Source: VRUE01 sp963703895 (GTDB lineage: Bacteria > Actinomycetota > Thermoleophilia > Solirubrobacterales > 70-9). Taken from it: DNA of 64,000 nucleotides. The translations under genes were made by a program, and so were the position numbers. Of this stretch, positions 45,306 to 54,752 are shown piece after piece. The stretch spans positions 1 to 64,000 of the forward strand of contig CAVPFX010000001.1 of NCBI GenBank assembly GCA_963703895.1, in the 5' to 3' direction. Each line of letters opens with the position of its first letter. The stretch's first letter is position 1. The notes below the pieces were generated by a model that saw nothing but the letters and a program-made list of their open reading frames with translations, searched no databases and was not told where the DNA came from.

Positions 45306-46721
45306 TCAAGGCACGCGGTGGACCTCGAAGAGGTTCGTCCCAAGTTCCTGCTCGGGCAGCCCGGCGGTGATCGCGATCAGGTCACCCGAGGCGGCGATGC
45401 CGTGCTTGGCGGCCAGCGCGGCGCAGTCCTGCAGCAGGCTGCGCACGTCGGTCTCGTGCTCGTTGAGCACCGCGGTGACGCCGAAGAGCAGCTTCAGCCG
45501 GCGCACGGTCTCGATCCGCGGCGAGACCGCCAGCACCGGCACGTTGGGCCGGTGGGCGGAGACGAGCCGCGCCGTGCGACCGCTGCTGGTCGGCACCACC
45601 AGGGCCTTCAGCCCAAGCCGGTAGACCGCGCCGACTGCCCCCTGGGCAACCGAGTCGGCGACCTCCTGGGTCGCCTGGTCGGTGCGACCGAAGAGCCACT
45701 CGCCGTAGGGAAGGTCGGGCTCGGTGGCGCGGGCGATCTGGTCCATCACCCGCACCGACTCGACCGGGTGCTGGCCGACCGCAGTCTCCTCGGAGAGCAT
45801 CACCGCGTCGGTGCCGTCGTAGATCGCATTGGCGACGTCGGTCACCTCCGCCCGGGTCGGCCGCCGCGCGATCACCATCGAGGCCAGCATCTGCGTCGCC
45901 GTGATCGCCGGCTTGGAGCGTCGCCCAGCGCCACGGATCAGCCGCTTCTGCACCACCGGCACCCGCGCCAGCGGCAGCTCGATGCCAAGGTCCCCGCGGG
46001 CAACCATCACGCCCCCGGTCGCCGCGGCGACGATCTCCTCGGCGTTCTCGGCCGCCTGCTGCTTCTCGATCTTGGCAATCAGGGGAATGTCGGAATCGAG
46101 GCCGCGCAGGCGCTCGTAGACCGGCTCGAGGTCGGCCGCGGTCGAGACGAAGGAGACGGCGAGCAGGTCGATGCCCTGTTCGACCGCGAACTCGACCCAG
46201 CCGAGGTCCCCCGTCGTCGCCGCCGGGGTCTTGATCCCCGGCACGTTCATGCCCTTGTGCGAGGAGAGCGTGCCGCCGACCTCGACCTCGCAATCGACGC
46301 CACCGTCTTCGGGCCCGCGCACGCGCAGGCGGATCGAGCCGTCGGCGAGGTAAACGGGCTCGTCCTCAGCCAGCGAGGCCACGCCCGGCCAGGTGACCGG
46401 GATCGTCTCCTTGTCGCCCTCGACCTCCTGCGGCGTCAGCTTCACGTGCATGCCGGTCTCGAGCTCGGCGACGTCGTCGCGCAGCTCGCCGATCCGCAGC
46501 TTCGGCCCCGGCAGGTCGCCGAGCACCGCTACCTCTTCGCCGACCTGCTCGGCCGCGGCGCGGATCGCCTCGACCGTGCGCGCGTGGCGATCGCGGTCGG
46601 CGTGGGAGAAGTTGAGCCGGAAGACGTCGGCGCCGGCCTCGATCAGGCGCACCAGCGTCTCGGGCTCCCAGCTCGCCGGTCCGACCGTCGCGATGATCTT
46701 CGTTCGCCTTCCGTGGTGCAC
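45306..46721 (-). CDS. pyk: Pyruvate kinase
   Basis: Final step of glycolysis. From GTG 46721 the 471-residue protein has RRTKIIATVGPAS, FRLNFSHADRD and the catalytic lysine/metal block IPLIAKIEKQQAAENAEEI. It also has VMVARGDLGIELP, KPAITATQMLASM and AVMLSEETAVGQHPVESV. The C-terminal allosteric domain is present. A longer open frame exists upstream, but it overlaps the divergent P450 gene. Start region has no clear ribosome binding site. Confidence 0.96.
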   Translation of the reverse strand: MHHGRRTKIIATVGPASWEPETLVRLIEAGADVFRLNFSHADRDRHARTVEAIRAAAEQVGEEVAVLGDLPGPKLRIGELRDDVAELETGMHVKLTPQEVEGDKETIPVTWPGVASLAEDEPVYLADGSIRLRVRGPEDGGVDCEVEVGGTLSSHKGMNVPGIKTPAATTGDLGWVEFAVEQGIDLLAVSFVSTAADLEPVYERLRGLDSDIPLIAKIEKQQAAENAEEIVAAATGGVMVARGDLGIELPLARVPVVQKRLIRGAGRRSKPAITATQMLASMVIARRPTRAEVTDVANAIYDGTDAVMLSEETAVGQHPVESVRVMDQIARATEPDLPYGEWLFGRTDQATQEVADSVAQGAVGAVYRLGLKALVVPTSSGRTARLVSAHRPNVPVLAVSPRIETVRRLKLLFGVTAVLNEHETDVRSLLQDCAALAAKHGIAASGDLIAITAGLPEQELGTNLFEVHRVP

Positions 46722-46796
46722 TTCTATGACTGTAGAGCGTGACGAATCGCACCCCGAGATCAAGACGTCTACACCGATCTCTGTGACAATGGAGGG

Positions 46797-48224
46797 GTGA
46801 GCAGCGTCGCCGAGCGTCCCGCGGGAACCGAGCAGCCAGCCTTCCCCGATCTCGTCGGCGAAGCGCCGCCTTCCCCGGCCGGACCGATCGAGCCGGCCGC
46901 GGCCGCGGCGATGCCGAAGCCGCCTGTCGTCCCCCTGCCCCGGGCGGCGCAGATGCTGCGCTTCACCCAGCGCCAGATCGAGTACGTCTTTGGCGCCCAG
47001 CGCCGCATCGGCGAGGTCTTCCGCATGCGCACCGCCCTGCCGGGCGGTCCCGTCGTCACCAGCCACCCCGACCACGTCCGCTCGCTCTTCACCGCCAAGC
47101 CGGAGCAAGCGCCGTCGCTGACCGGCGAGTCGCCGCTGCGGCCGATCCTCGGCACCGGCTCGGTCCTCACCTCACTCGGCGACCGCCACATGCGCCAGCG
47201 CAAGCTGCTGCTGCCGCCCTTCCACGGCGAGGCGATCGAGCGCTACACGGCGATGATCAGCGCGGCGACCGAACGCGAGCTCGACCGCTGGCCGCTGAAC
47301 CGCCCCTTCGCGCTGGCCCCGCGCATGCAGGCGATCACCCTCGACGTGATCATGGCCGGGATCTTCGGCATCGAGGGCAAGCCCGAGCGCGGCACCCCCG
47401 AGCACAGCATGCGGATGACGGTCAAGCGCCTGGTCAACGCCTCGACCTCGCTGGTCGGCCAGGCGGGAGAACTGCTCAACATCGGCCGCGAAGAGGCGGT
47501 CGGAGTGGTCAAGCTCGGCGTCGCCATCCTCGACCGGCCGACCTACGCGGTGATCAAGGCCCGTCGCGCCGACGAGCACCTGGCAGAGCGCCGCGACATC
47601 CTCTCGCTGCTGCTGCAGGCGCGCACCGAGGAGGGCGAGGCGATGGACGACAAAGAAGTCCGCGACGAGCTGCTCACCCTCGTCCTCGCCGGCCACGAGA
47701 CCACCGCCAACTCGCTGTCCTGGGCCTGGGAGCGGCTGGTCCGCAACCCCGACGCGCACGAGGCGCTGCGCGAGGCGACCCGAAACGGCGGCAACGCCGA
47801 GGAGCAGGTCGAGGCGACGATCATCGAGAGCATGCGCTCGCGGCCGGTGGTCCCCTTCATCGGCCGACGGGTGACGGTGCCCTGGCAGCTTGGCCATTAC
47901 GGCGTCTCCGCCGACACGCCGATCGGGATGAGCATCCTGCTCGTTCACCACCGCGAGGACCTCTACCCCGAACCCTTCGAGTTCCGTCCCGAGCGCTGGC
48001 TCGGTCGCAAGCCGGGCACCTACGAGTGGATCCCCTTCGGCGGCGGCATCCGCCGCTGCCTCGGCGCCGCCCTGGCGATGGCCGAGATGCGGGTCGTGCT
48101 GGAGGCGATGGCCCGCCGCCTCGATCTCGAGGCGGCAGAGCCCGAGCCCGAGCGCGCCCTACACCGCAACGTGACGATGATTCCGTCGCGCGGCGGCCGC
48201 GTCGTCCTGCGCGCTCGCCGCTAG
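46797..48224 (+). CDS. Cytochrome P450
   Basis: 475 residues from GTG 46797, directly after GGAGGG. Key features in order: WDPRMQ-less N-terminus with a proline-rich stretch, I-helix oxygen motif LAGHETTANSLSW, ExxR in ESMRSRPVV, and heme loop PFGGGIRRCLGAALA with the cysteine ligand. Resembles the CYP110/CYP138-like bacterial group. Substrate unknown. Divergent from pyk; no ferredoxin gene is adjacent (a ferredoxin lies at 62.2 kb). Confidence 0.93.
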   Translation: MSSVAERPAGTEQPAFPDLVGEAPPSPAGPIEPAAAAAMPKPPVVPLPRAAQMLRFTQRQIEYVFGAQRRIGEVFRMRTALPGGPVVTSHPDHVRSLFTAKPEQAPSLTGESPLRPILGTGSVLTSLGDRHMRQRKLLLPPFHGEAIERYTAMISAATERELDRWPLNRPFALAPRMQAITLDVIMAGIFGIEGKPERGTPEHSMRMTVKRLVNASTSLVGQAGELLNIGREEAVGVVKLGVAILDRPTYAVIKARRADEHLAERRDILSLLLQARTEEGEAMDDKEVRDELLTLVLAGHETTANSLSWAWERLVRNPDAHEALREATRNGGNAEEQVEATIIESMRSRPVVPFIGRRVTVPWQLGHYGVSADTPIGMSILLVHHREDLYPEPFEFRPERWLGRKPGTYEWIPFGGGIRRCLGAALAMAEMRVVLEAMARRLDLEAAEPEPERALHRNVTMIPSRGGRVVLRARR

Positions 48225-48531
48225 GCCCGACAAGAGCGGGAAGTTAAATCCGTTCGTTTCTCTGGACTTTTTTGCCCAGCAAAAATCCCGCAAATGGCCG
48301 CCTTTGCGCAGGGTCCTTTGTAAAAGACCAGTTCCTCCAAGCAGTTCCGCCGTCGGGTCGATATAAGTTGCAGCTGGGGACGGGGCGTCGGCGTGGATCG
48401 GGGTGCTGCCCTCGGACCCACGTTCGACCATGGATGACGCAAGCATCCATGAGGCCTGATAGTCCCCATAGAAGGGGCCATGCCCCGTCCCCGATGTGCT
48501 CCGGGACGGTGAGCTAACCCTTCGTCTGAAA
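48225..48531. other. Non-coding region with paired segments, possible structured RNA
   Basis: No convincing gene in 307 bp. GGGGACGGGGC (48376-48386) is complementary to GCCCCGTCCCC (48482-48492), enclosing a perfect inner hairpin, CATGGATG/CATCCATG (48429-48451). The left part has T- and A-rich tracts near 48268-48285. It could be an RNA gene or the joint terminator region of P450 and tRNA-Ser. I could not match it to SRP, tmRNA, 6S or RNase P motifs. Confidence 0.3.
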
Positions 48532-48620
48532 CGGAGAGGGAGGGATTCGAACCCTCGAGAGAGCTTGCGCCCCCTACTCGCTTAGCAGGCGAGTGCCTTC
48601 AGCCACTCGGCCACCTCTCC
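48532..48620 (-). tRNA. tRNA-Ser (anticodon GCU)
   Basis: Minus strand, 89 nt. Acceptor GGAGAGG/CCTCTCC, anticodon loop CTGCTAA (GCT), long variable arm TAGGGGGCGCAAGCTCTC and T-arm GAGGGTTCGAATCCCTC. No encoded CCA. Confidence 0.96.
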
Positions 48621-48678
48621 GGGCATTCGGGCTCGATTGTAGGAACTCACGGGGTACGGCGCGGTTAGTCTCGTGGCC

Positions 48679-49883
48679 GTGTCGGTTCGCACACACGCTC
48701 AACTCGAGCAGATCTTCGACCGAGGTCGAGGCTCCGTTTGCCTTCGTCGACCTCGACGCGATGTGGTCCAACAGCGAGGCGATGCTCGCGCGAGCGGGCA
48801 CGAAGCCGATTCGGGTGGCGAGCAAGTCGCTGCGCTGCAGGGCGCTACTCGAGCGGATCCTCGCCCGCGACGAGCGCTACGCCGGGCTGATGACCTTCAC
48901 TCTGCCGGAGACGCTCTGGCTGACGGGGGAGGGATTCGAGAACCTGCTGCTCGCCTACCCGACGGCGGACGCCGGCGCGCTAGAGGAGCTGGCGCTGCGC
49001 TCGGTCGCCAATCCGGGCGGCGCCCCGATCATGATGGTCGACTGCCCCGAGCACCTCGACGCGATCGAGTCGGTGCTCGGCGCGGGCGCCGCCCCGGTGC
49101 GGGTCTGCATCGAGCTCGACGCCGGCTGGTGGGCGCTGGGCGGGCGGATCAAGGTCGGCCCCAAGCGCTCGCCGGTGCACACGGTCGAGCAGGCGGTCGA
49201 GCTGGCGCGCGAGATCGAGCGCCGCCCGCAGGTCGAGCTGGCGGCGCTGATGGCCTATGAGGGGCAGATCGCCGGCGTCGGCGACCGGCCACCCGGCCGG
49301 CGCCTGCGCGGCGCCGCGATCCGAGCGATGCAGCGCCGCTCCGCCGCCGAGCTGGCCGAGCGCCGAGGCGCGGTCGTCGCCGCGATCCGCGAGTTCGCCG
49401 AGCTGCCGATCGTCAACGGCGGCGGCACCGGCAGCCTCGAGCTGACCGGGGCCGAGGACGCCGTCACCGAGATCGCCGCCGGCTCGGGCTTCTACGCCCC
49501 CACCCTCTTCGACACCTACAGCCGCTTCAGCCTCACTCCGGCCGCCGGCTTCGCCCTGCCGATCGTGCGCAAGCCCAGCCCCGGCATCGCCACCGCGCTG
49601 GGCGGCGGCTACCTCGCCTCGGGCAGCGGCGAGCCCTCGCGGGTCCCCTCGCCCTGGCTGCCACCCGGGCTCGAGCTCGACCCCGAGGAGGGTGCCGGCG
49701 AGGTGCAAACGCCGCTCAGCGGCGGGCCCGCCCGCGACCTCGGGGTCGGCGACCGCGTCTACATGCGCCACGCCAAGGCGGGCGAGCTCTGCGAGCGCTT
49801 CGACGCTCCTGCACTTGGTCGAAGGCGAGGAGATCGTCGACGTCGTCCCCACCTACCGCGGCGAGGGCAAGACCTTCTTGTAG
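48679..49883 (+). CDS. PLP-dependent amino acid racemase/aldolase (alanine racemase N-terminal fold), two frameshifts
   Basis: About 400 residues after repair, from GTG 48679. The fold-III PLP lysine is in IRVASKSLRCRALL. Later motifs are MMVDCPEHLDAIESVLG, VRVCIELDAGWWALGGRIK and IVNGGGTGSLELTG (phosphate-binding). The C-terminal metal/PLP region contains RVYMRHAKAGELCERFD. One extra base near 48722 separates the start (SVRTHAQLEQIFD) from EVEAPFAFVDLDAMWSN. Another near 49807 separates the end, LLHLVEGEEIVDVVPTYRGE. Resembles D-threonine aldolase/amino acid deaminase-like proteins. It is convergent with the aldonolactone oxidase gene. Confidence 0.85.
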
Positions 49884-49893
49884 GCCGGCGCGG

Positions 49894-51219
49894 TCAGGGA
49901 CCAAGCACGCGCTCGGCGTACTCGTTGGTGAAGGCGTGGCCGGGGTCGAGCTCCTCCCGCGCGGCCTGGAAGTCATCCCAACGCGGGTAGCACTGGCTCA
50001 GCGTCGCCGCGGTCTGGAAGTGGCGCTTGCCCCAGTGGGGGCGGCCCCCGTACTCGTTCATGATCGCCTCGACCGCTTCGAAGTAAGGCCGCCACTCCAT
50101 GCCGCGGTACTGGTGCACAGCGATGTAAGCGGTGTCGCGTTCGTGCGAGGGACTGAGCAGGGCATCGTCGCCGGCGGTGACGCGCATCTCGATCGGGAAG
50201 AAGACCGGATAGCGGTTGGAGCGAATCCACTCGATCACCCGGCGCGCTGCCTCCGGACCCCGCTCCCGGGGCACGCCGTACTCCATCTCGGTGAAGCGCA
50301 CGCGGCGCTCGTTGACGAAGATCCGGTCGCTGCGGTCTGTGGACGTGCTGCCCGAGGCAAGGCGGGCTGCCAAGCGTGAGAGCGATGGGATCGCGCGGGG
50401 CATGGCCTTGCCGGCGGCGGAGATCGCCTCCAGCGCCCAGTTCTCCAGCACGATGTCGTTGAGGAAGGCGGCGGTACGGCCGCGCGGTCGGGGCGCGCCC
50501 TCGGTGCGGTTGCGTTCAAGCACGAGGGCCGAGTCCGAGTAGGGGAAGGTGAAGAGCTCGAAATGCTCGTGCGCATCGGCGCGCTCCTGAAAGCTGTCGA
50601 ACACCTCCTCGCGCGGCTCGGGGGTGTCGACCCGGTGTAGGGTGAAGGCAGGAAGGCAGCGCAGGGTCACCGAGCCGATCACGCCGAGGGCACCGATGCT
50701 CACCCGCGCCGCGCGCAGCAGCTCAGGGTCGGCCTCCGCCGTCAACTCGCGAACCGAGCCATCGGCCAGGACCAGCTCCATCGCCGCCACCTGCGAGGAG
50801 ATATTACGCAGCTTGGCGCCGGTGCCGTGGGTGCCGGTCGAGATCGCGCCGGCCAGCGTCTGACGATCGATGTCGCCGAGGTTCTCCATCGCCAGCCCCA
50901 GCTCGTTGAGGCGCTCGTTCAGATCCGCAAGCACGGTCCCGCCTCCGACCTTGACCAAGCCGGAGGAGGGATCGGCGTCGATCACACCGCTCAGCGCAGC
51001 GGCGTCGATCATCGTCCCGTCCGTCATCGCCGTCTCGGTGAACGAGTGGCCGCTGCCGGCAACGCTGACCTTGCGACCCGCGCTCGCCGCCGCGACGACC
51101 GCCTCGGCCAGCGCCTCACGACTCGCCGGTCGCAGCCGCTCGACGGGGGCGCAAGCCTGATCGCCGGCCCAGTTTCGCCAGGTACGGGACGCCGGTCCCG
51201 CCTCCACACCGGAAGACAT
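49894..51219 (-). CDS. D-arabinono-1,4-lactone oxidase-type FAD oxidase
   Basis: 441 residues of the vanillyl-alcohol-oxidase superfamily. FAD domain with VSVAGSGHSFTETAMTDGTM, where the His region is the usual covalent FAD site, NLGDIDRQTLAGAISTGTHG and IGALGVIGSVTL. The ALO C-terminal domain ends with the signature GGRPHWGKRHFQTAATL. It would oxidise an aldonolactone or polyol using oxygen. Upstream MFS gene is on the same strand. Confidence 0.92.
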   Translation of the reverse strand: MSSGVEAGPASRTWRNWAGDQACAPVERLRPASREALAEAVVAAASAGRKVSVAGSGHSFTETAMTDGTMIDAAALSGVIDADPSSGLVKVGGGTVLADLNERLNELGLAMENLGDIDRQTLAGAISTGTHGTGAKLRNISSQVAAMELVLADGSVRELTAEADPELLRAARVSIGALGVIGSVTLRCLPAFTLHRVDTPEPREEVFDSFQERADAHEHFELFTFPYSDSALVLERNRTEGAPRPRGRTAAFLNDIVLENWALEAISAAGKAMPRAIPSLSRLAARLASGSTSTDRSDRIFVNERRVRFTEMEYGVPRERGPEAARRVIEWIRSNRYPVFFPIEMRVTAGDDALLSPSHERDTAYIAVHQYRGMEWRPYFEAVEAIMNEYGGRPHWGKRHFQTAATLSQCYPRWDDFQAAREELDPGHAFTNEYAERVLGP

Positions 51220-51239
51220 GCTCCGGGAGCCTAGTCCGG

Positions 51240-52394
51240 TCAGCCCTGCGCCGCTCGGATCGTCGGTGGAGCCAGCGCGTGGAACGAGTAAAGGACCGTG
51301 GCCACCAGGAGGACGATGATCGCCAGGCTGGGCGCCGCGTTACCGGCAATGCTGGCAGCGCCGCCGCCGGCAAGGCCACCGACCACCTGGCCCGCCGCCC
51401 AAGCCATGTTGGAGAGACCCGCGGCGAACCCCTGGTGCAGGCTGCTCGACTCGGCTACCTCGGAGAGCATGGTCAGAGCGGGCGTGAAGCAGATGCCGCC
51501 GCCGAGCGAGGTGAGAATCAGGCCCGCCATCACCACGCCCATCGCCTGCCCGATCGCGACCGCCGCCATCGCCAGCGCGCAGATGCTGAGGCCGACCATG
51601 AAGGGGATCCGCCGCCCGACGCGATCGGAGTAGCCGCCGGCGAGCGGGGCGAGGATCGCCTCCAGGGCGGCGCCGGCAATGAAGCCGCCGGCGATCAGTG
51701 CGTGGCCACCGCCGAGGTCGTCGATCTGCAGCGGCACCAACACCTCGACCGCGCCGAACATCACCGAGGGGATCGCGACGAAGGCGGTCGCGAGCAAGAT
51801 CGGCCGAGAGAACATCGTCTCCGCGACCTCGTGCAGGTCCTGGCGTTCGGACACCTGGGCCTCGGGCAAGCGCGCCGCGAAGGCGGCGAGCGCCAGCGCC
51901 ACCAGGAGCACGCCGCTGAAGACCTTTTCGGTCCCGACCGTCGCCGCCAGCGCGCCCAGCGCCGGTCCGAACAGGGCACCGGCGACCGCGGTTCCCAGAG
52001 CGGTGCCAATTACCGAGCCACGCTTCTCCGGCGGTGAGACGCTGACCAGCCAGGTCAGGGCGCCGGACCAGATCAGGGCCCCGGCGGCGCCCTGGGCAAA
52101 GCGCGCCGCATCGAGCAAGAGGAACTCGTGGGCGAAGCCGAAGGCAACGCTGGCCACACCGAGCAGACACAGCCCCGAGATCACCGTGCGGCGCGGCCCG
52201 AAACGGGCGGCAGCCAACCCTGCCGGCAGCGAGAAGATCAGGGTCCCGGCCGCGTAAGCCGCCGAGAGAATGCCGGCCTGCGCCTTGCTCAGCCCGAGAT
52301 CGGAAACGTAGTCCGGCAACAGCGGCGCGATGGCCGAGAAGAAGACGACGTCGAAGAAGACCATCGCCGAGGCAAGTATTAGCAATCGACGCAT
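51240..52394 (-). CDS. MFS permease, 12-helix
   Basis: About 384 residues from ATG 52394 (an alternative start is 18 bp upstream). Helix 1 region ILASAMVFFDVVFFSAIAPL, motif A-like AGLAAARFGPRRTVISG between helices 2 and 3, and GGYSDRVGRRIPFMVG between helices 8 and 9. Substrate unknown. It starts just before tRNA-Ser(UGA) on the opposite strand. Confidence 0.88.
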   Translation of the reverse strand: MRRLLILASAMVFFDVVFFSAIAPLLPDYVSDLGLSKAQAGILSAAYAAGTLIFSLPAGLAAARFGPRRTVISGLCLLGVASVAFGFAHEFLLLDAARFAQGAAGALIWSGALTWLVSVSPPEKRGSVIGTALGTAVAGALFGPALGALAATVGTEKVFSGVLLVALALAAFAARLPEAQVSERQDLHEVAETMFSRPILLATAFVAIPSVMFGAVEVLVPLQIDDLGGGHALIAGGFIAGAALEAILAPLAGGYSDRVGRRIPFMVGLSICALAMAAVAIGQAMGVVMAGLILTSLGGGICFTPALTMLSEVAESSSLHQGFAAGLSNMAWAAGQVVGGLAGGGAASIAGNAAPSLAIIVLLVATVLYSFHALAPPTIRAAQG

Positions 52395-52470
52395 TGCAGA
52401 CAATACAATCATCTAGAGCGTTCCCGGTCGTGGGCCATCGCGTCTAGCATCGGCGGATCGACTACTCCCC

Positions 52471-52559
52471 GGAGGGGTGGCAGAGCGGTTGAATGCACCG
52501 GTCTTGAAAACCGGCAGGCGTCTAACGGCGTCTCGAGGGTTCGAATCCCTCCCCCTCCG
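52471..52559 (+). tRNA. tRNA-Ser (anticodon UGA)
   Basis: Plus strand, 89 nt. Acceptor GGAGGGG/CCCCTCC, anticodon loop CTTGAAA (TGA), long variable arm GCAGGCGTCTAACGGCGTCT and T-arm CGAGGGTTCGAATCCCTC-like. The DNA after it is lower in GC, which suggests an insertion hotspot, but no repeat of the tRNA end was found downstream. Confidence 0.96.
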
Positions 52560-52801
52560 TTAAGGCAGCCCCTCCTCCTCTCTCTCCTCAATCGTCTTCG
52601 AGACCTTGAGGCCGCCGGTCGACCGTCGATGGATTGACCGCGGCGGTTGTCATAAGAATGCGCATAAGGATGATTTTCGACCCGCTCTATGCCTGACTCA
52701 ACACATGTAGATCGCACTGATGAGTTGAATTGATCAGACTTCTCCATGGCACACGTGTGTCGATGTGGTCGCGATCGGACAGCAAGGACGGTAGGAACTA
52801 C

Positions 52802-53965
52802 ATGACGAACCAGTCAGACGGCGTAGCGGAACTTCCGAAATCCACGGTTGCCGACCGCATCTCAGATGTGGTGAGGCAACTGCGAACCCAGGAGAGCCCA
52901 CTGGGATTCGGCCTCTGGGACATGCAGACGGCGGATCGACGAGGCGAGGTCATGAATGCGATCAAGGGGATTGGGGGTCAGCCCAAGCACATCAAGGACG
53001 GGTATCAGTACGTCGGCGGATTCCCCTCGCACAGGTGGCGAGCCGCCACGGCCGACGATCACTACCGAACGCTTAGCTACGGAATCAAGCAGTTCCCCAA
53101 AAAATGGGCGCCGATTCGAGACGCTCTCGATCAGCCCTACCACTACGTGAGCGTCGGGCCCGGTACCGGCGAGAAGGACCGGATAGTCCTGCAGCATCTG
53201 CAATCGATGGCCTCAGACGAAACCATCGTCTACATCCCCATCGACATCAGTGCGGACCTGCTGCGCATGGGCATCGAAACCTCGATGCAGGATGTCGACG
53301 ACGATCGCGTTGAAGTGCTTCCGATCGAACTCGACATCACCGACGACGACGCTCTGCCGGGACTGAAGACGGTCATTCAAGAGCTCACCGGCGAATCAGG
53401 GGTATTGATTTCTCTGCTCGGCAACACCCTTGCCAACTTCAACGACGACCGCTACATGCTCGGTCAGATCGCGTCGCTGCTTTCCTCGCCAAAAGATCGG
53501 CTGTTCGTCGAACTGGCGACCGCTCGCGAGGCAAGCACCAAAACGGCAACAAAGGCCGCCGAGGAATACGAAGGCAGCAGGACCTTTCGCGACTTCGCGA
53601 TGGCCGCGCTGCGCGAGTACACCGACCTCAGCCTCAATCAGGGTCACGTGTATCCGACGGCCAAGGTCATCGATGACTCTGTGCTGCAGATCACGACTCA
53701 CTTTGCCTCTGACAAATCGCAACGAGTGACTCTGAAGGACGGCGACGATTTCGATCTTGGGAAAAACGAGGAGATCGAACTGTATACGTCGCGCAAGTAC
53801 ACCGAAGAAGCCCTGGACGAGATGCGCTCCAGCTTTTCGTGCGTCGCGGCGAGCAGCCCCCAGCGGTTTCGGGGTGGTGGATTCGGCATCACCATGGAAC
53901 TACTGAGTCGCAGGAACCTGGACGCGGGGGGCGAGAAACTTCACCCTGTGACGGGACAGTCGTAG
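52802..53965 (+). CDS. EgtD-like SAM-dependent histidine methyltransferase family protein
   Basis: 387 residues from ATG 52802. The SAM-binding motif is YVSVGPGTGEKDRIVLQHL, followed by IVYIPIDISADLLRMG, VLPIELDITDD and ISLLGNTLANFNDDRYMLG, the order seen in EgtD/DUF2260 proteins. EgtD trimethylates histidine in ergothioneine synthesis, but no egtB, egtC or egtE gene lies nearby, so the substrate may differ. Base use is less GC-rich than flanking genes. It follows tRNA-Ser(UGA) and precedes a membrane protein gene. Confidence 0.75.
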   Translation: MTNQSDGVAELPKSTVADRISDVVRQLRTQESPLGFGLWDMQTADRRGEVMNAIKGIGGQPKHIKDGYQYVGGFPSHRWRAATADDHYRTLSYGIKQFPKKWAPIRDALDQPYHYVSVGPGTGEKDRIVLQHLQSMASDETIVYIPIDISADLLRMGIETSMQDVDDDRVEVLPIELDITDDDALPGLKTVIQELTGESGVLISLLGNTLANFNDDRYMLGQIASLLSSPKDRLFVELATAREASTKTATKAAEEYEGSRTFRDFAMAALREYTDLSLNQGHVYPTAKVIDDSVLQITTHFASDKSQRVTLKDGDDFDLGKNEEIELYTSRKYTEEALDEMRSSFSCVAASSPQRFRGGGFGITMELLSRRNLDAGGEKLHPVTGQS

Positions 53966-53986
53966 CCCGCTCCCCCGTACCAGCCG

Positions 53987-54752
53987 GTGCACAAGAGCAC
54001 ACAAAGAGACGTCCTCGTCAGCCGTGCGCTGTGGGTTCTCATTGCGGCCTTTGTCGTGGCTGGGTTTGCCACCGCGGCTCGCGCCTCGGTTGAGGAGTTC
54101 CGCCCAGAAGCTCGTAGTAGAGACCTGCTCCTTCGCGACGGCGCTGCTGCTGCTGGCAGCCGAGCAACGGGCCTCGAGAAATGCCGGGCGCCGTACAGCG
54201 ATGAGGCACGCAACCGAGGAGCTCCTCGCCAACGCCAAGGTCCTCTGCGACGGGCCCGTGACGATGTCACGGCAAGAGCTGGTGACCCGAAGCAAGGACC
54301 TCCGTGGAGGCCTGCGACTTTACTATCCGCACCTCGCGACGACAGCTCTCAAGGCCGCCTTGGTGGGGGGAGCGATGGATAGCAACCGTGACAGCAAGTG
54401 CGTGGCTGCCCTCAGTCAATGGCTTGCATCGGTGGAAATCTGTAACACGCGCTTTGCCATGGCCGAGCTGCTTCTGTTTTTCCTTCCGGCCACGACGGAC
54501 GCGATGAGGGAGCGCCTGCAGCTGCACGTCTCAATCGTCGCCGGACCGACCGCCAAACAGAGGGACGAGTTCCGCAGCCTGATCGATCAGCTCAACGAGT
54601 TCCGAGCCCAGGGCCTGCTGCCAAAGGAGAGCGGCGAGCATCTCGACGAGATCGCGGCAGTGATGAAGAAATTCACGATCGCCGATGAGGTGGCAGAGGA
54701 AGTCAAGGTGCTGATCTCGGCGGAGGAGGTTCCGACACCAGGGCTACGGTAA
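53987..54752 (+). CDS. Membrane protein of unknown function, one frameshift
   Basis: About 254 residues after removing one base near 54105. N-terminal helix ALWVLIAAFVVAGFATAARA, then SVEEFAQKLVVETCSFATAL with LLLLAAEQRA (second helix), then a long soluble helical region (EICNTRFAMAELLLFFLP and MKKFTIADEVAEEVKVLI). No family recognised. It begins 21 bp after the EgtD-like gene, so the two are probably cotranscribed and may work together. Confidence 0.55.

Noticed and set aside
48376..48492. SRP (4.5S) RNA between P450 and tRNA-Ser
   Set aside because: The conserved domain IV sequence around the GGAA loop (AGGTCCGGAAGGAAGCA-like) is absent on both strands, so only a generic structured region is reported.
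52471..54752. A second tRNA-bounded island after tRNA-Ser(UGA)
   Set aside because: No copy of the tRNA 3' end and no integrase were found downstream, so only a base-composition shift supports it.
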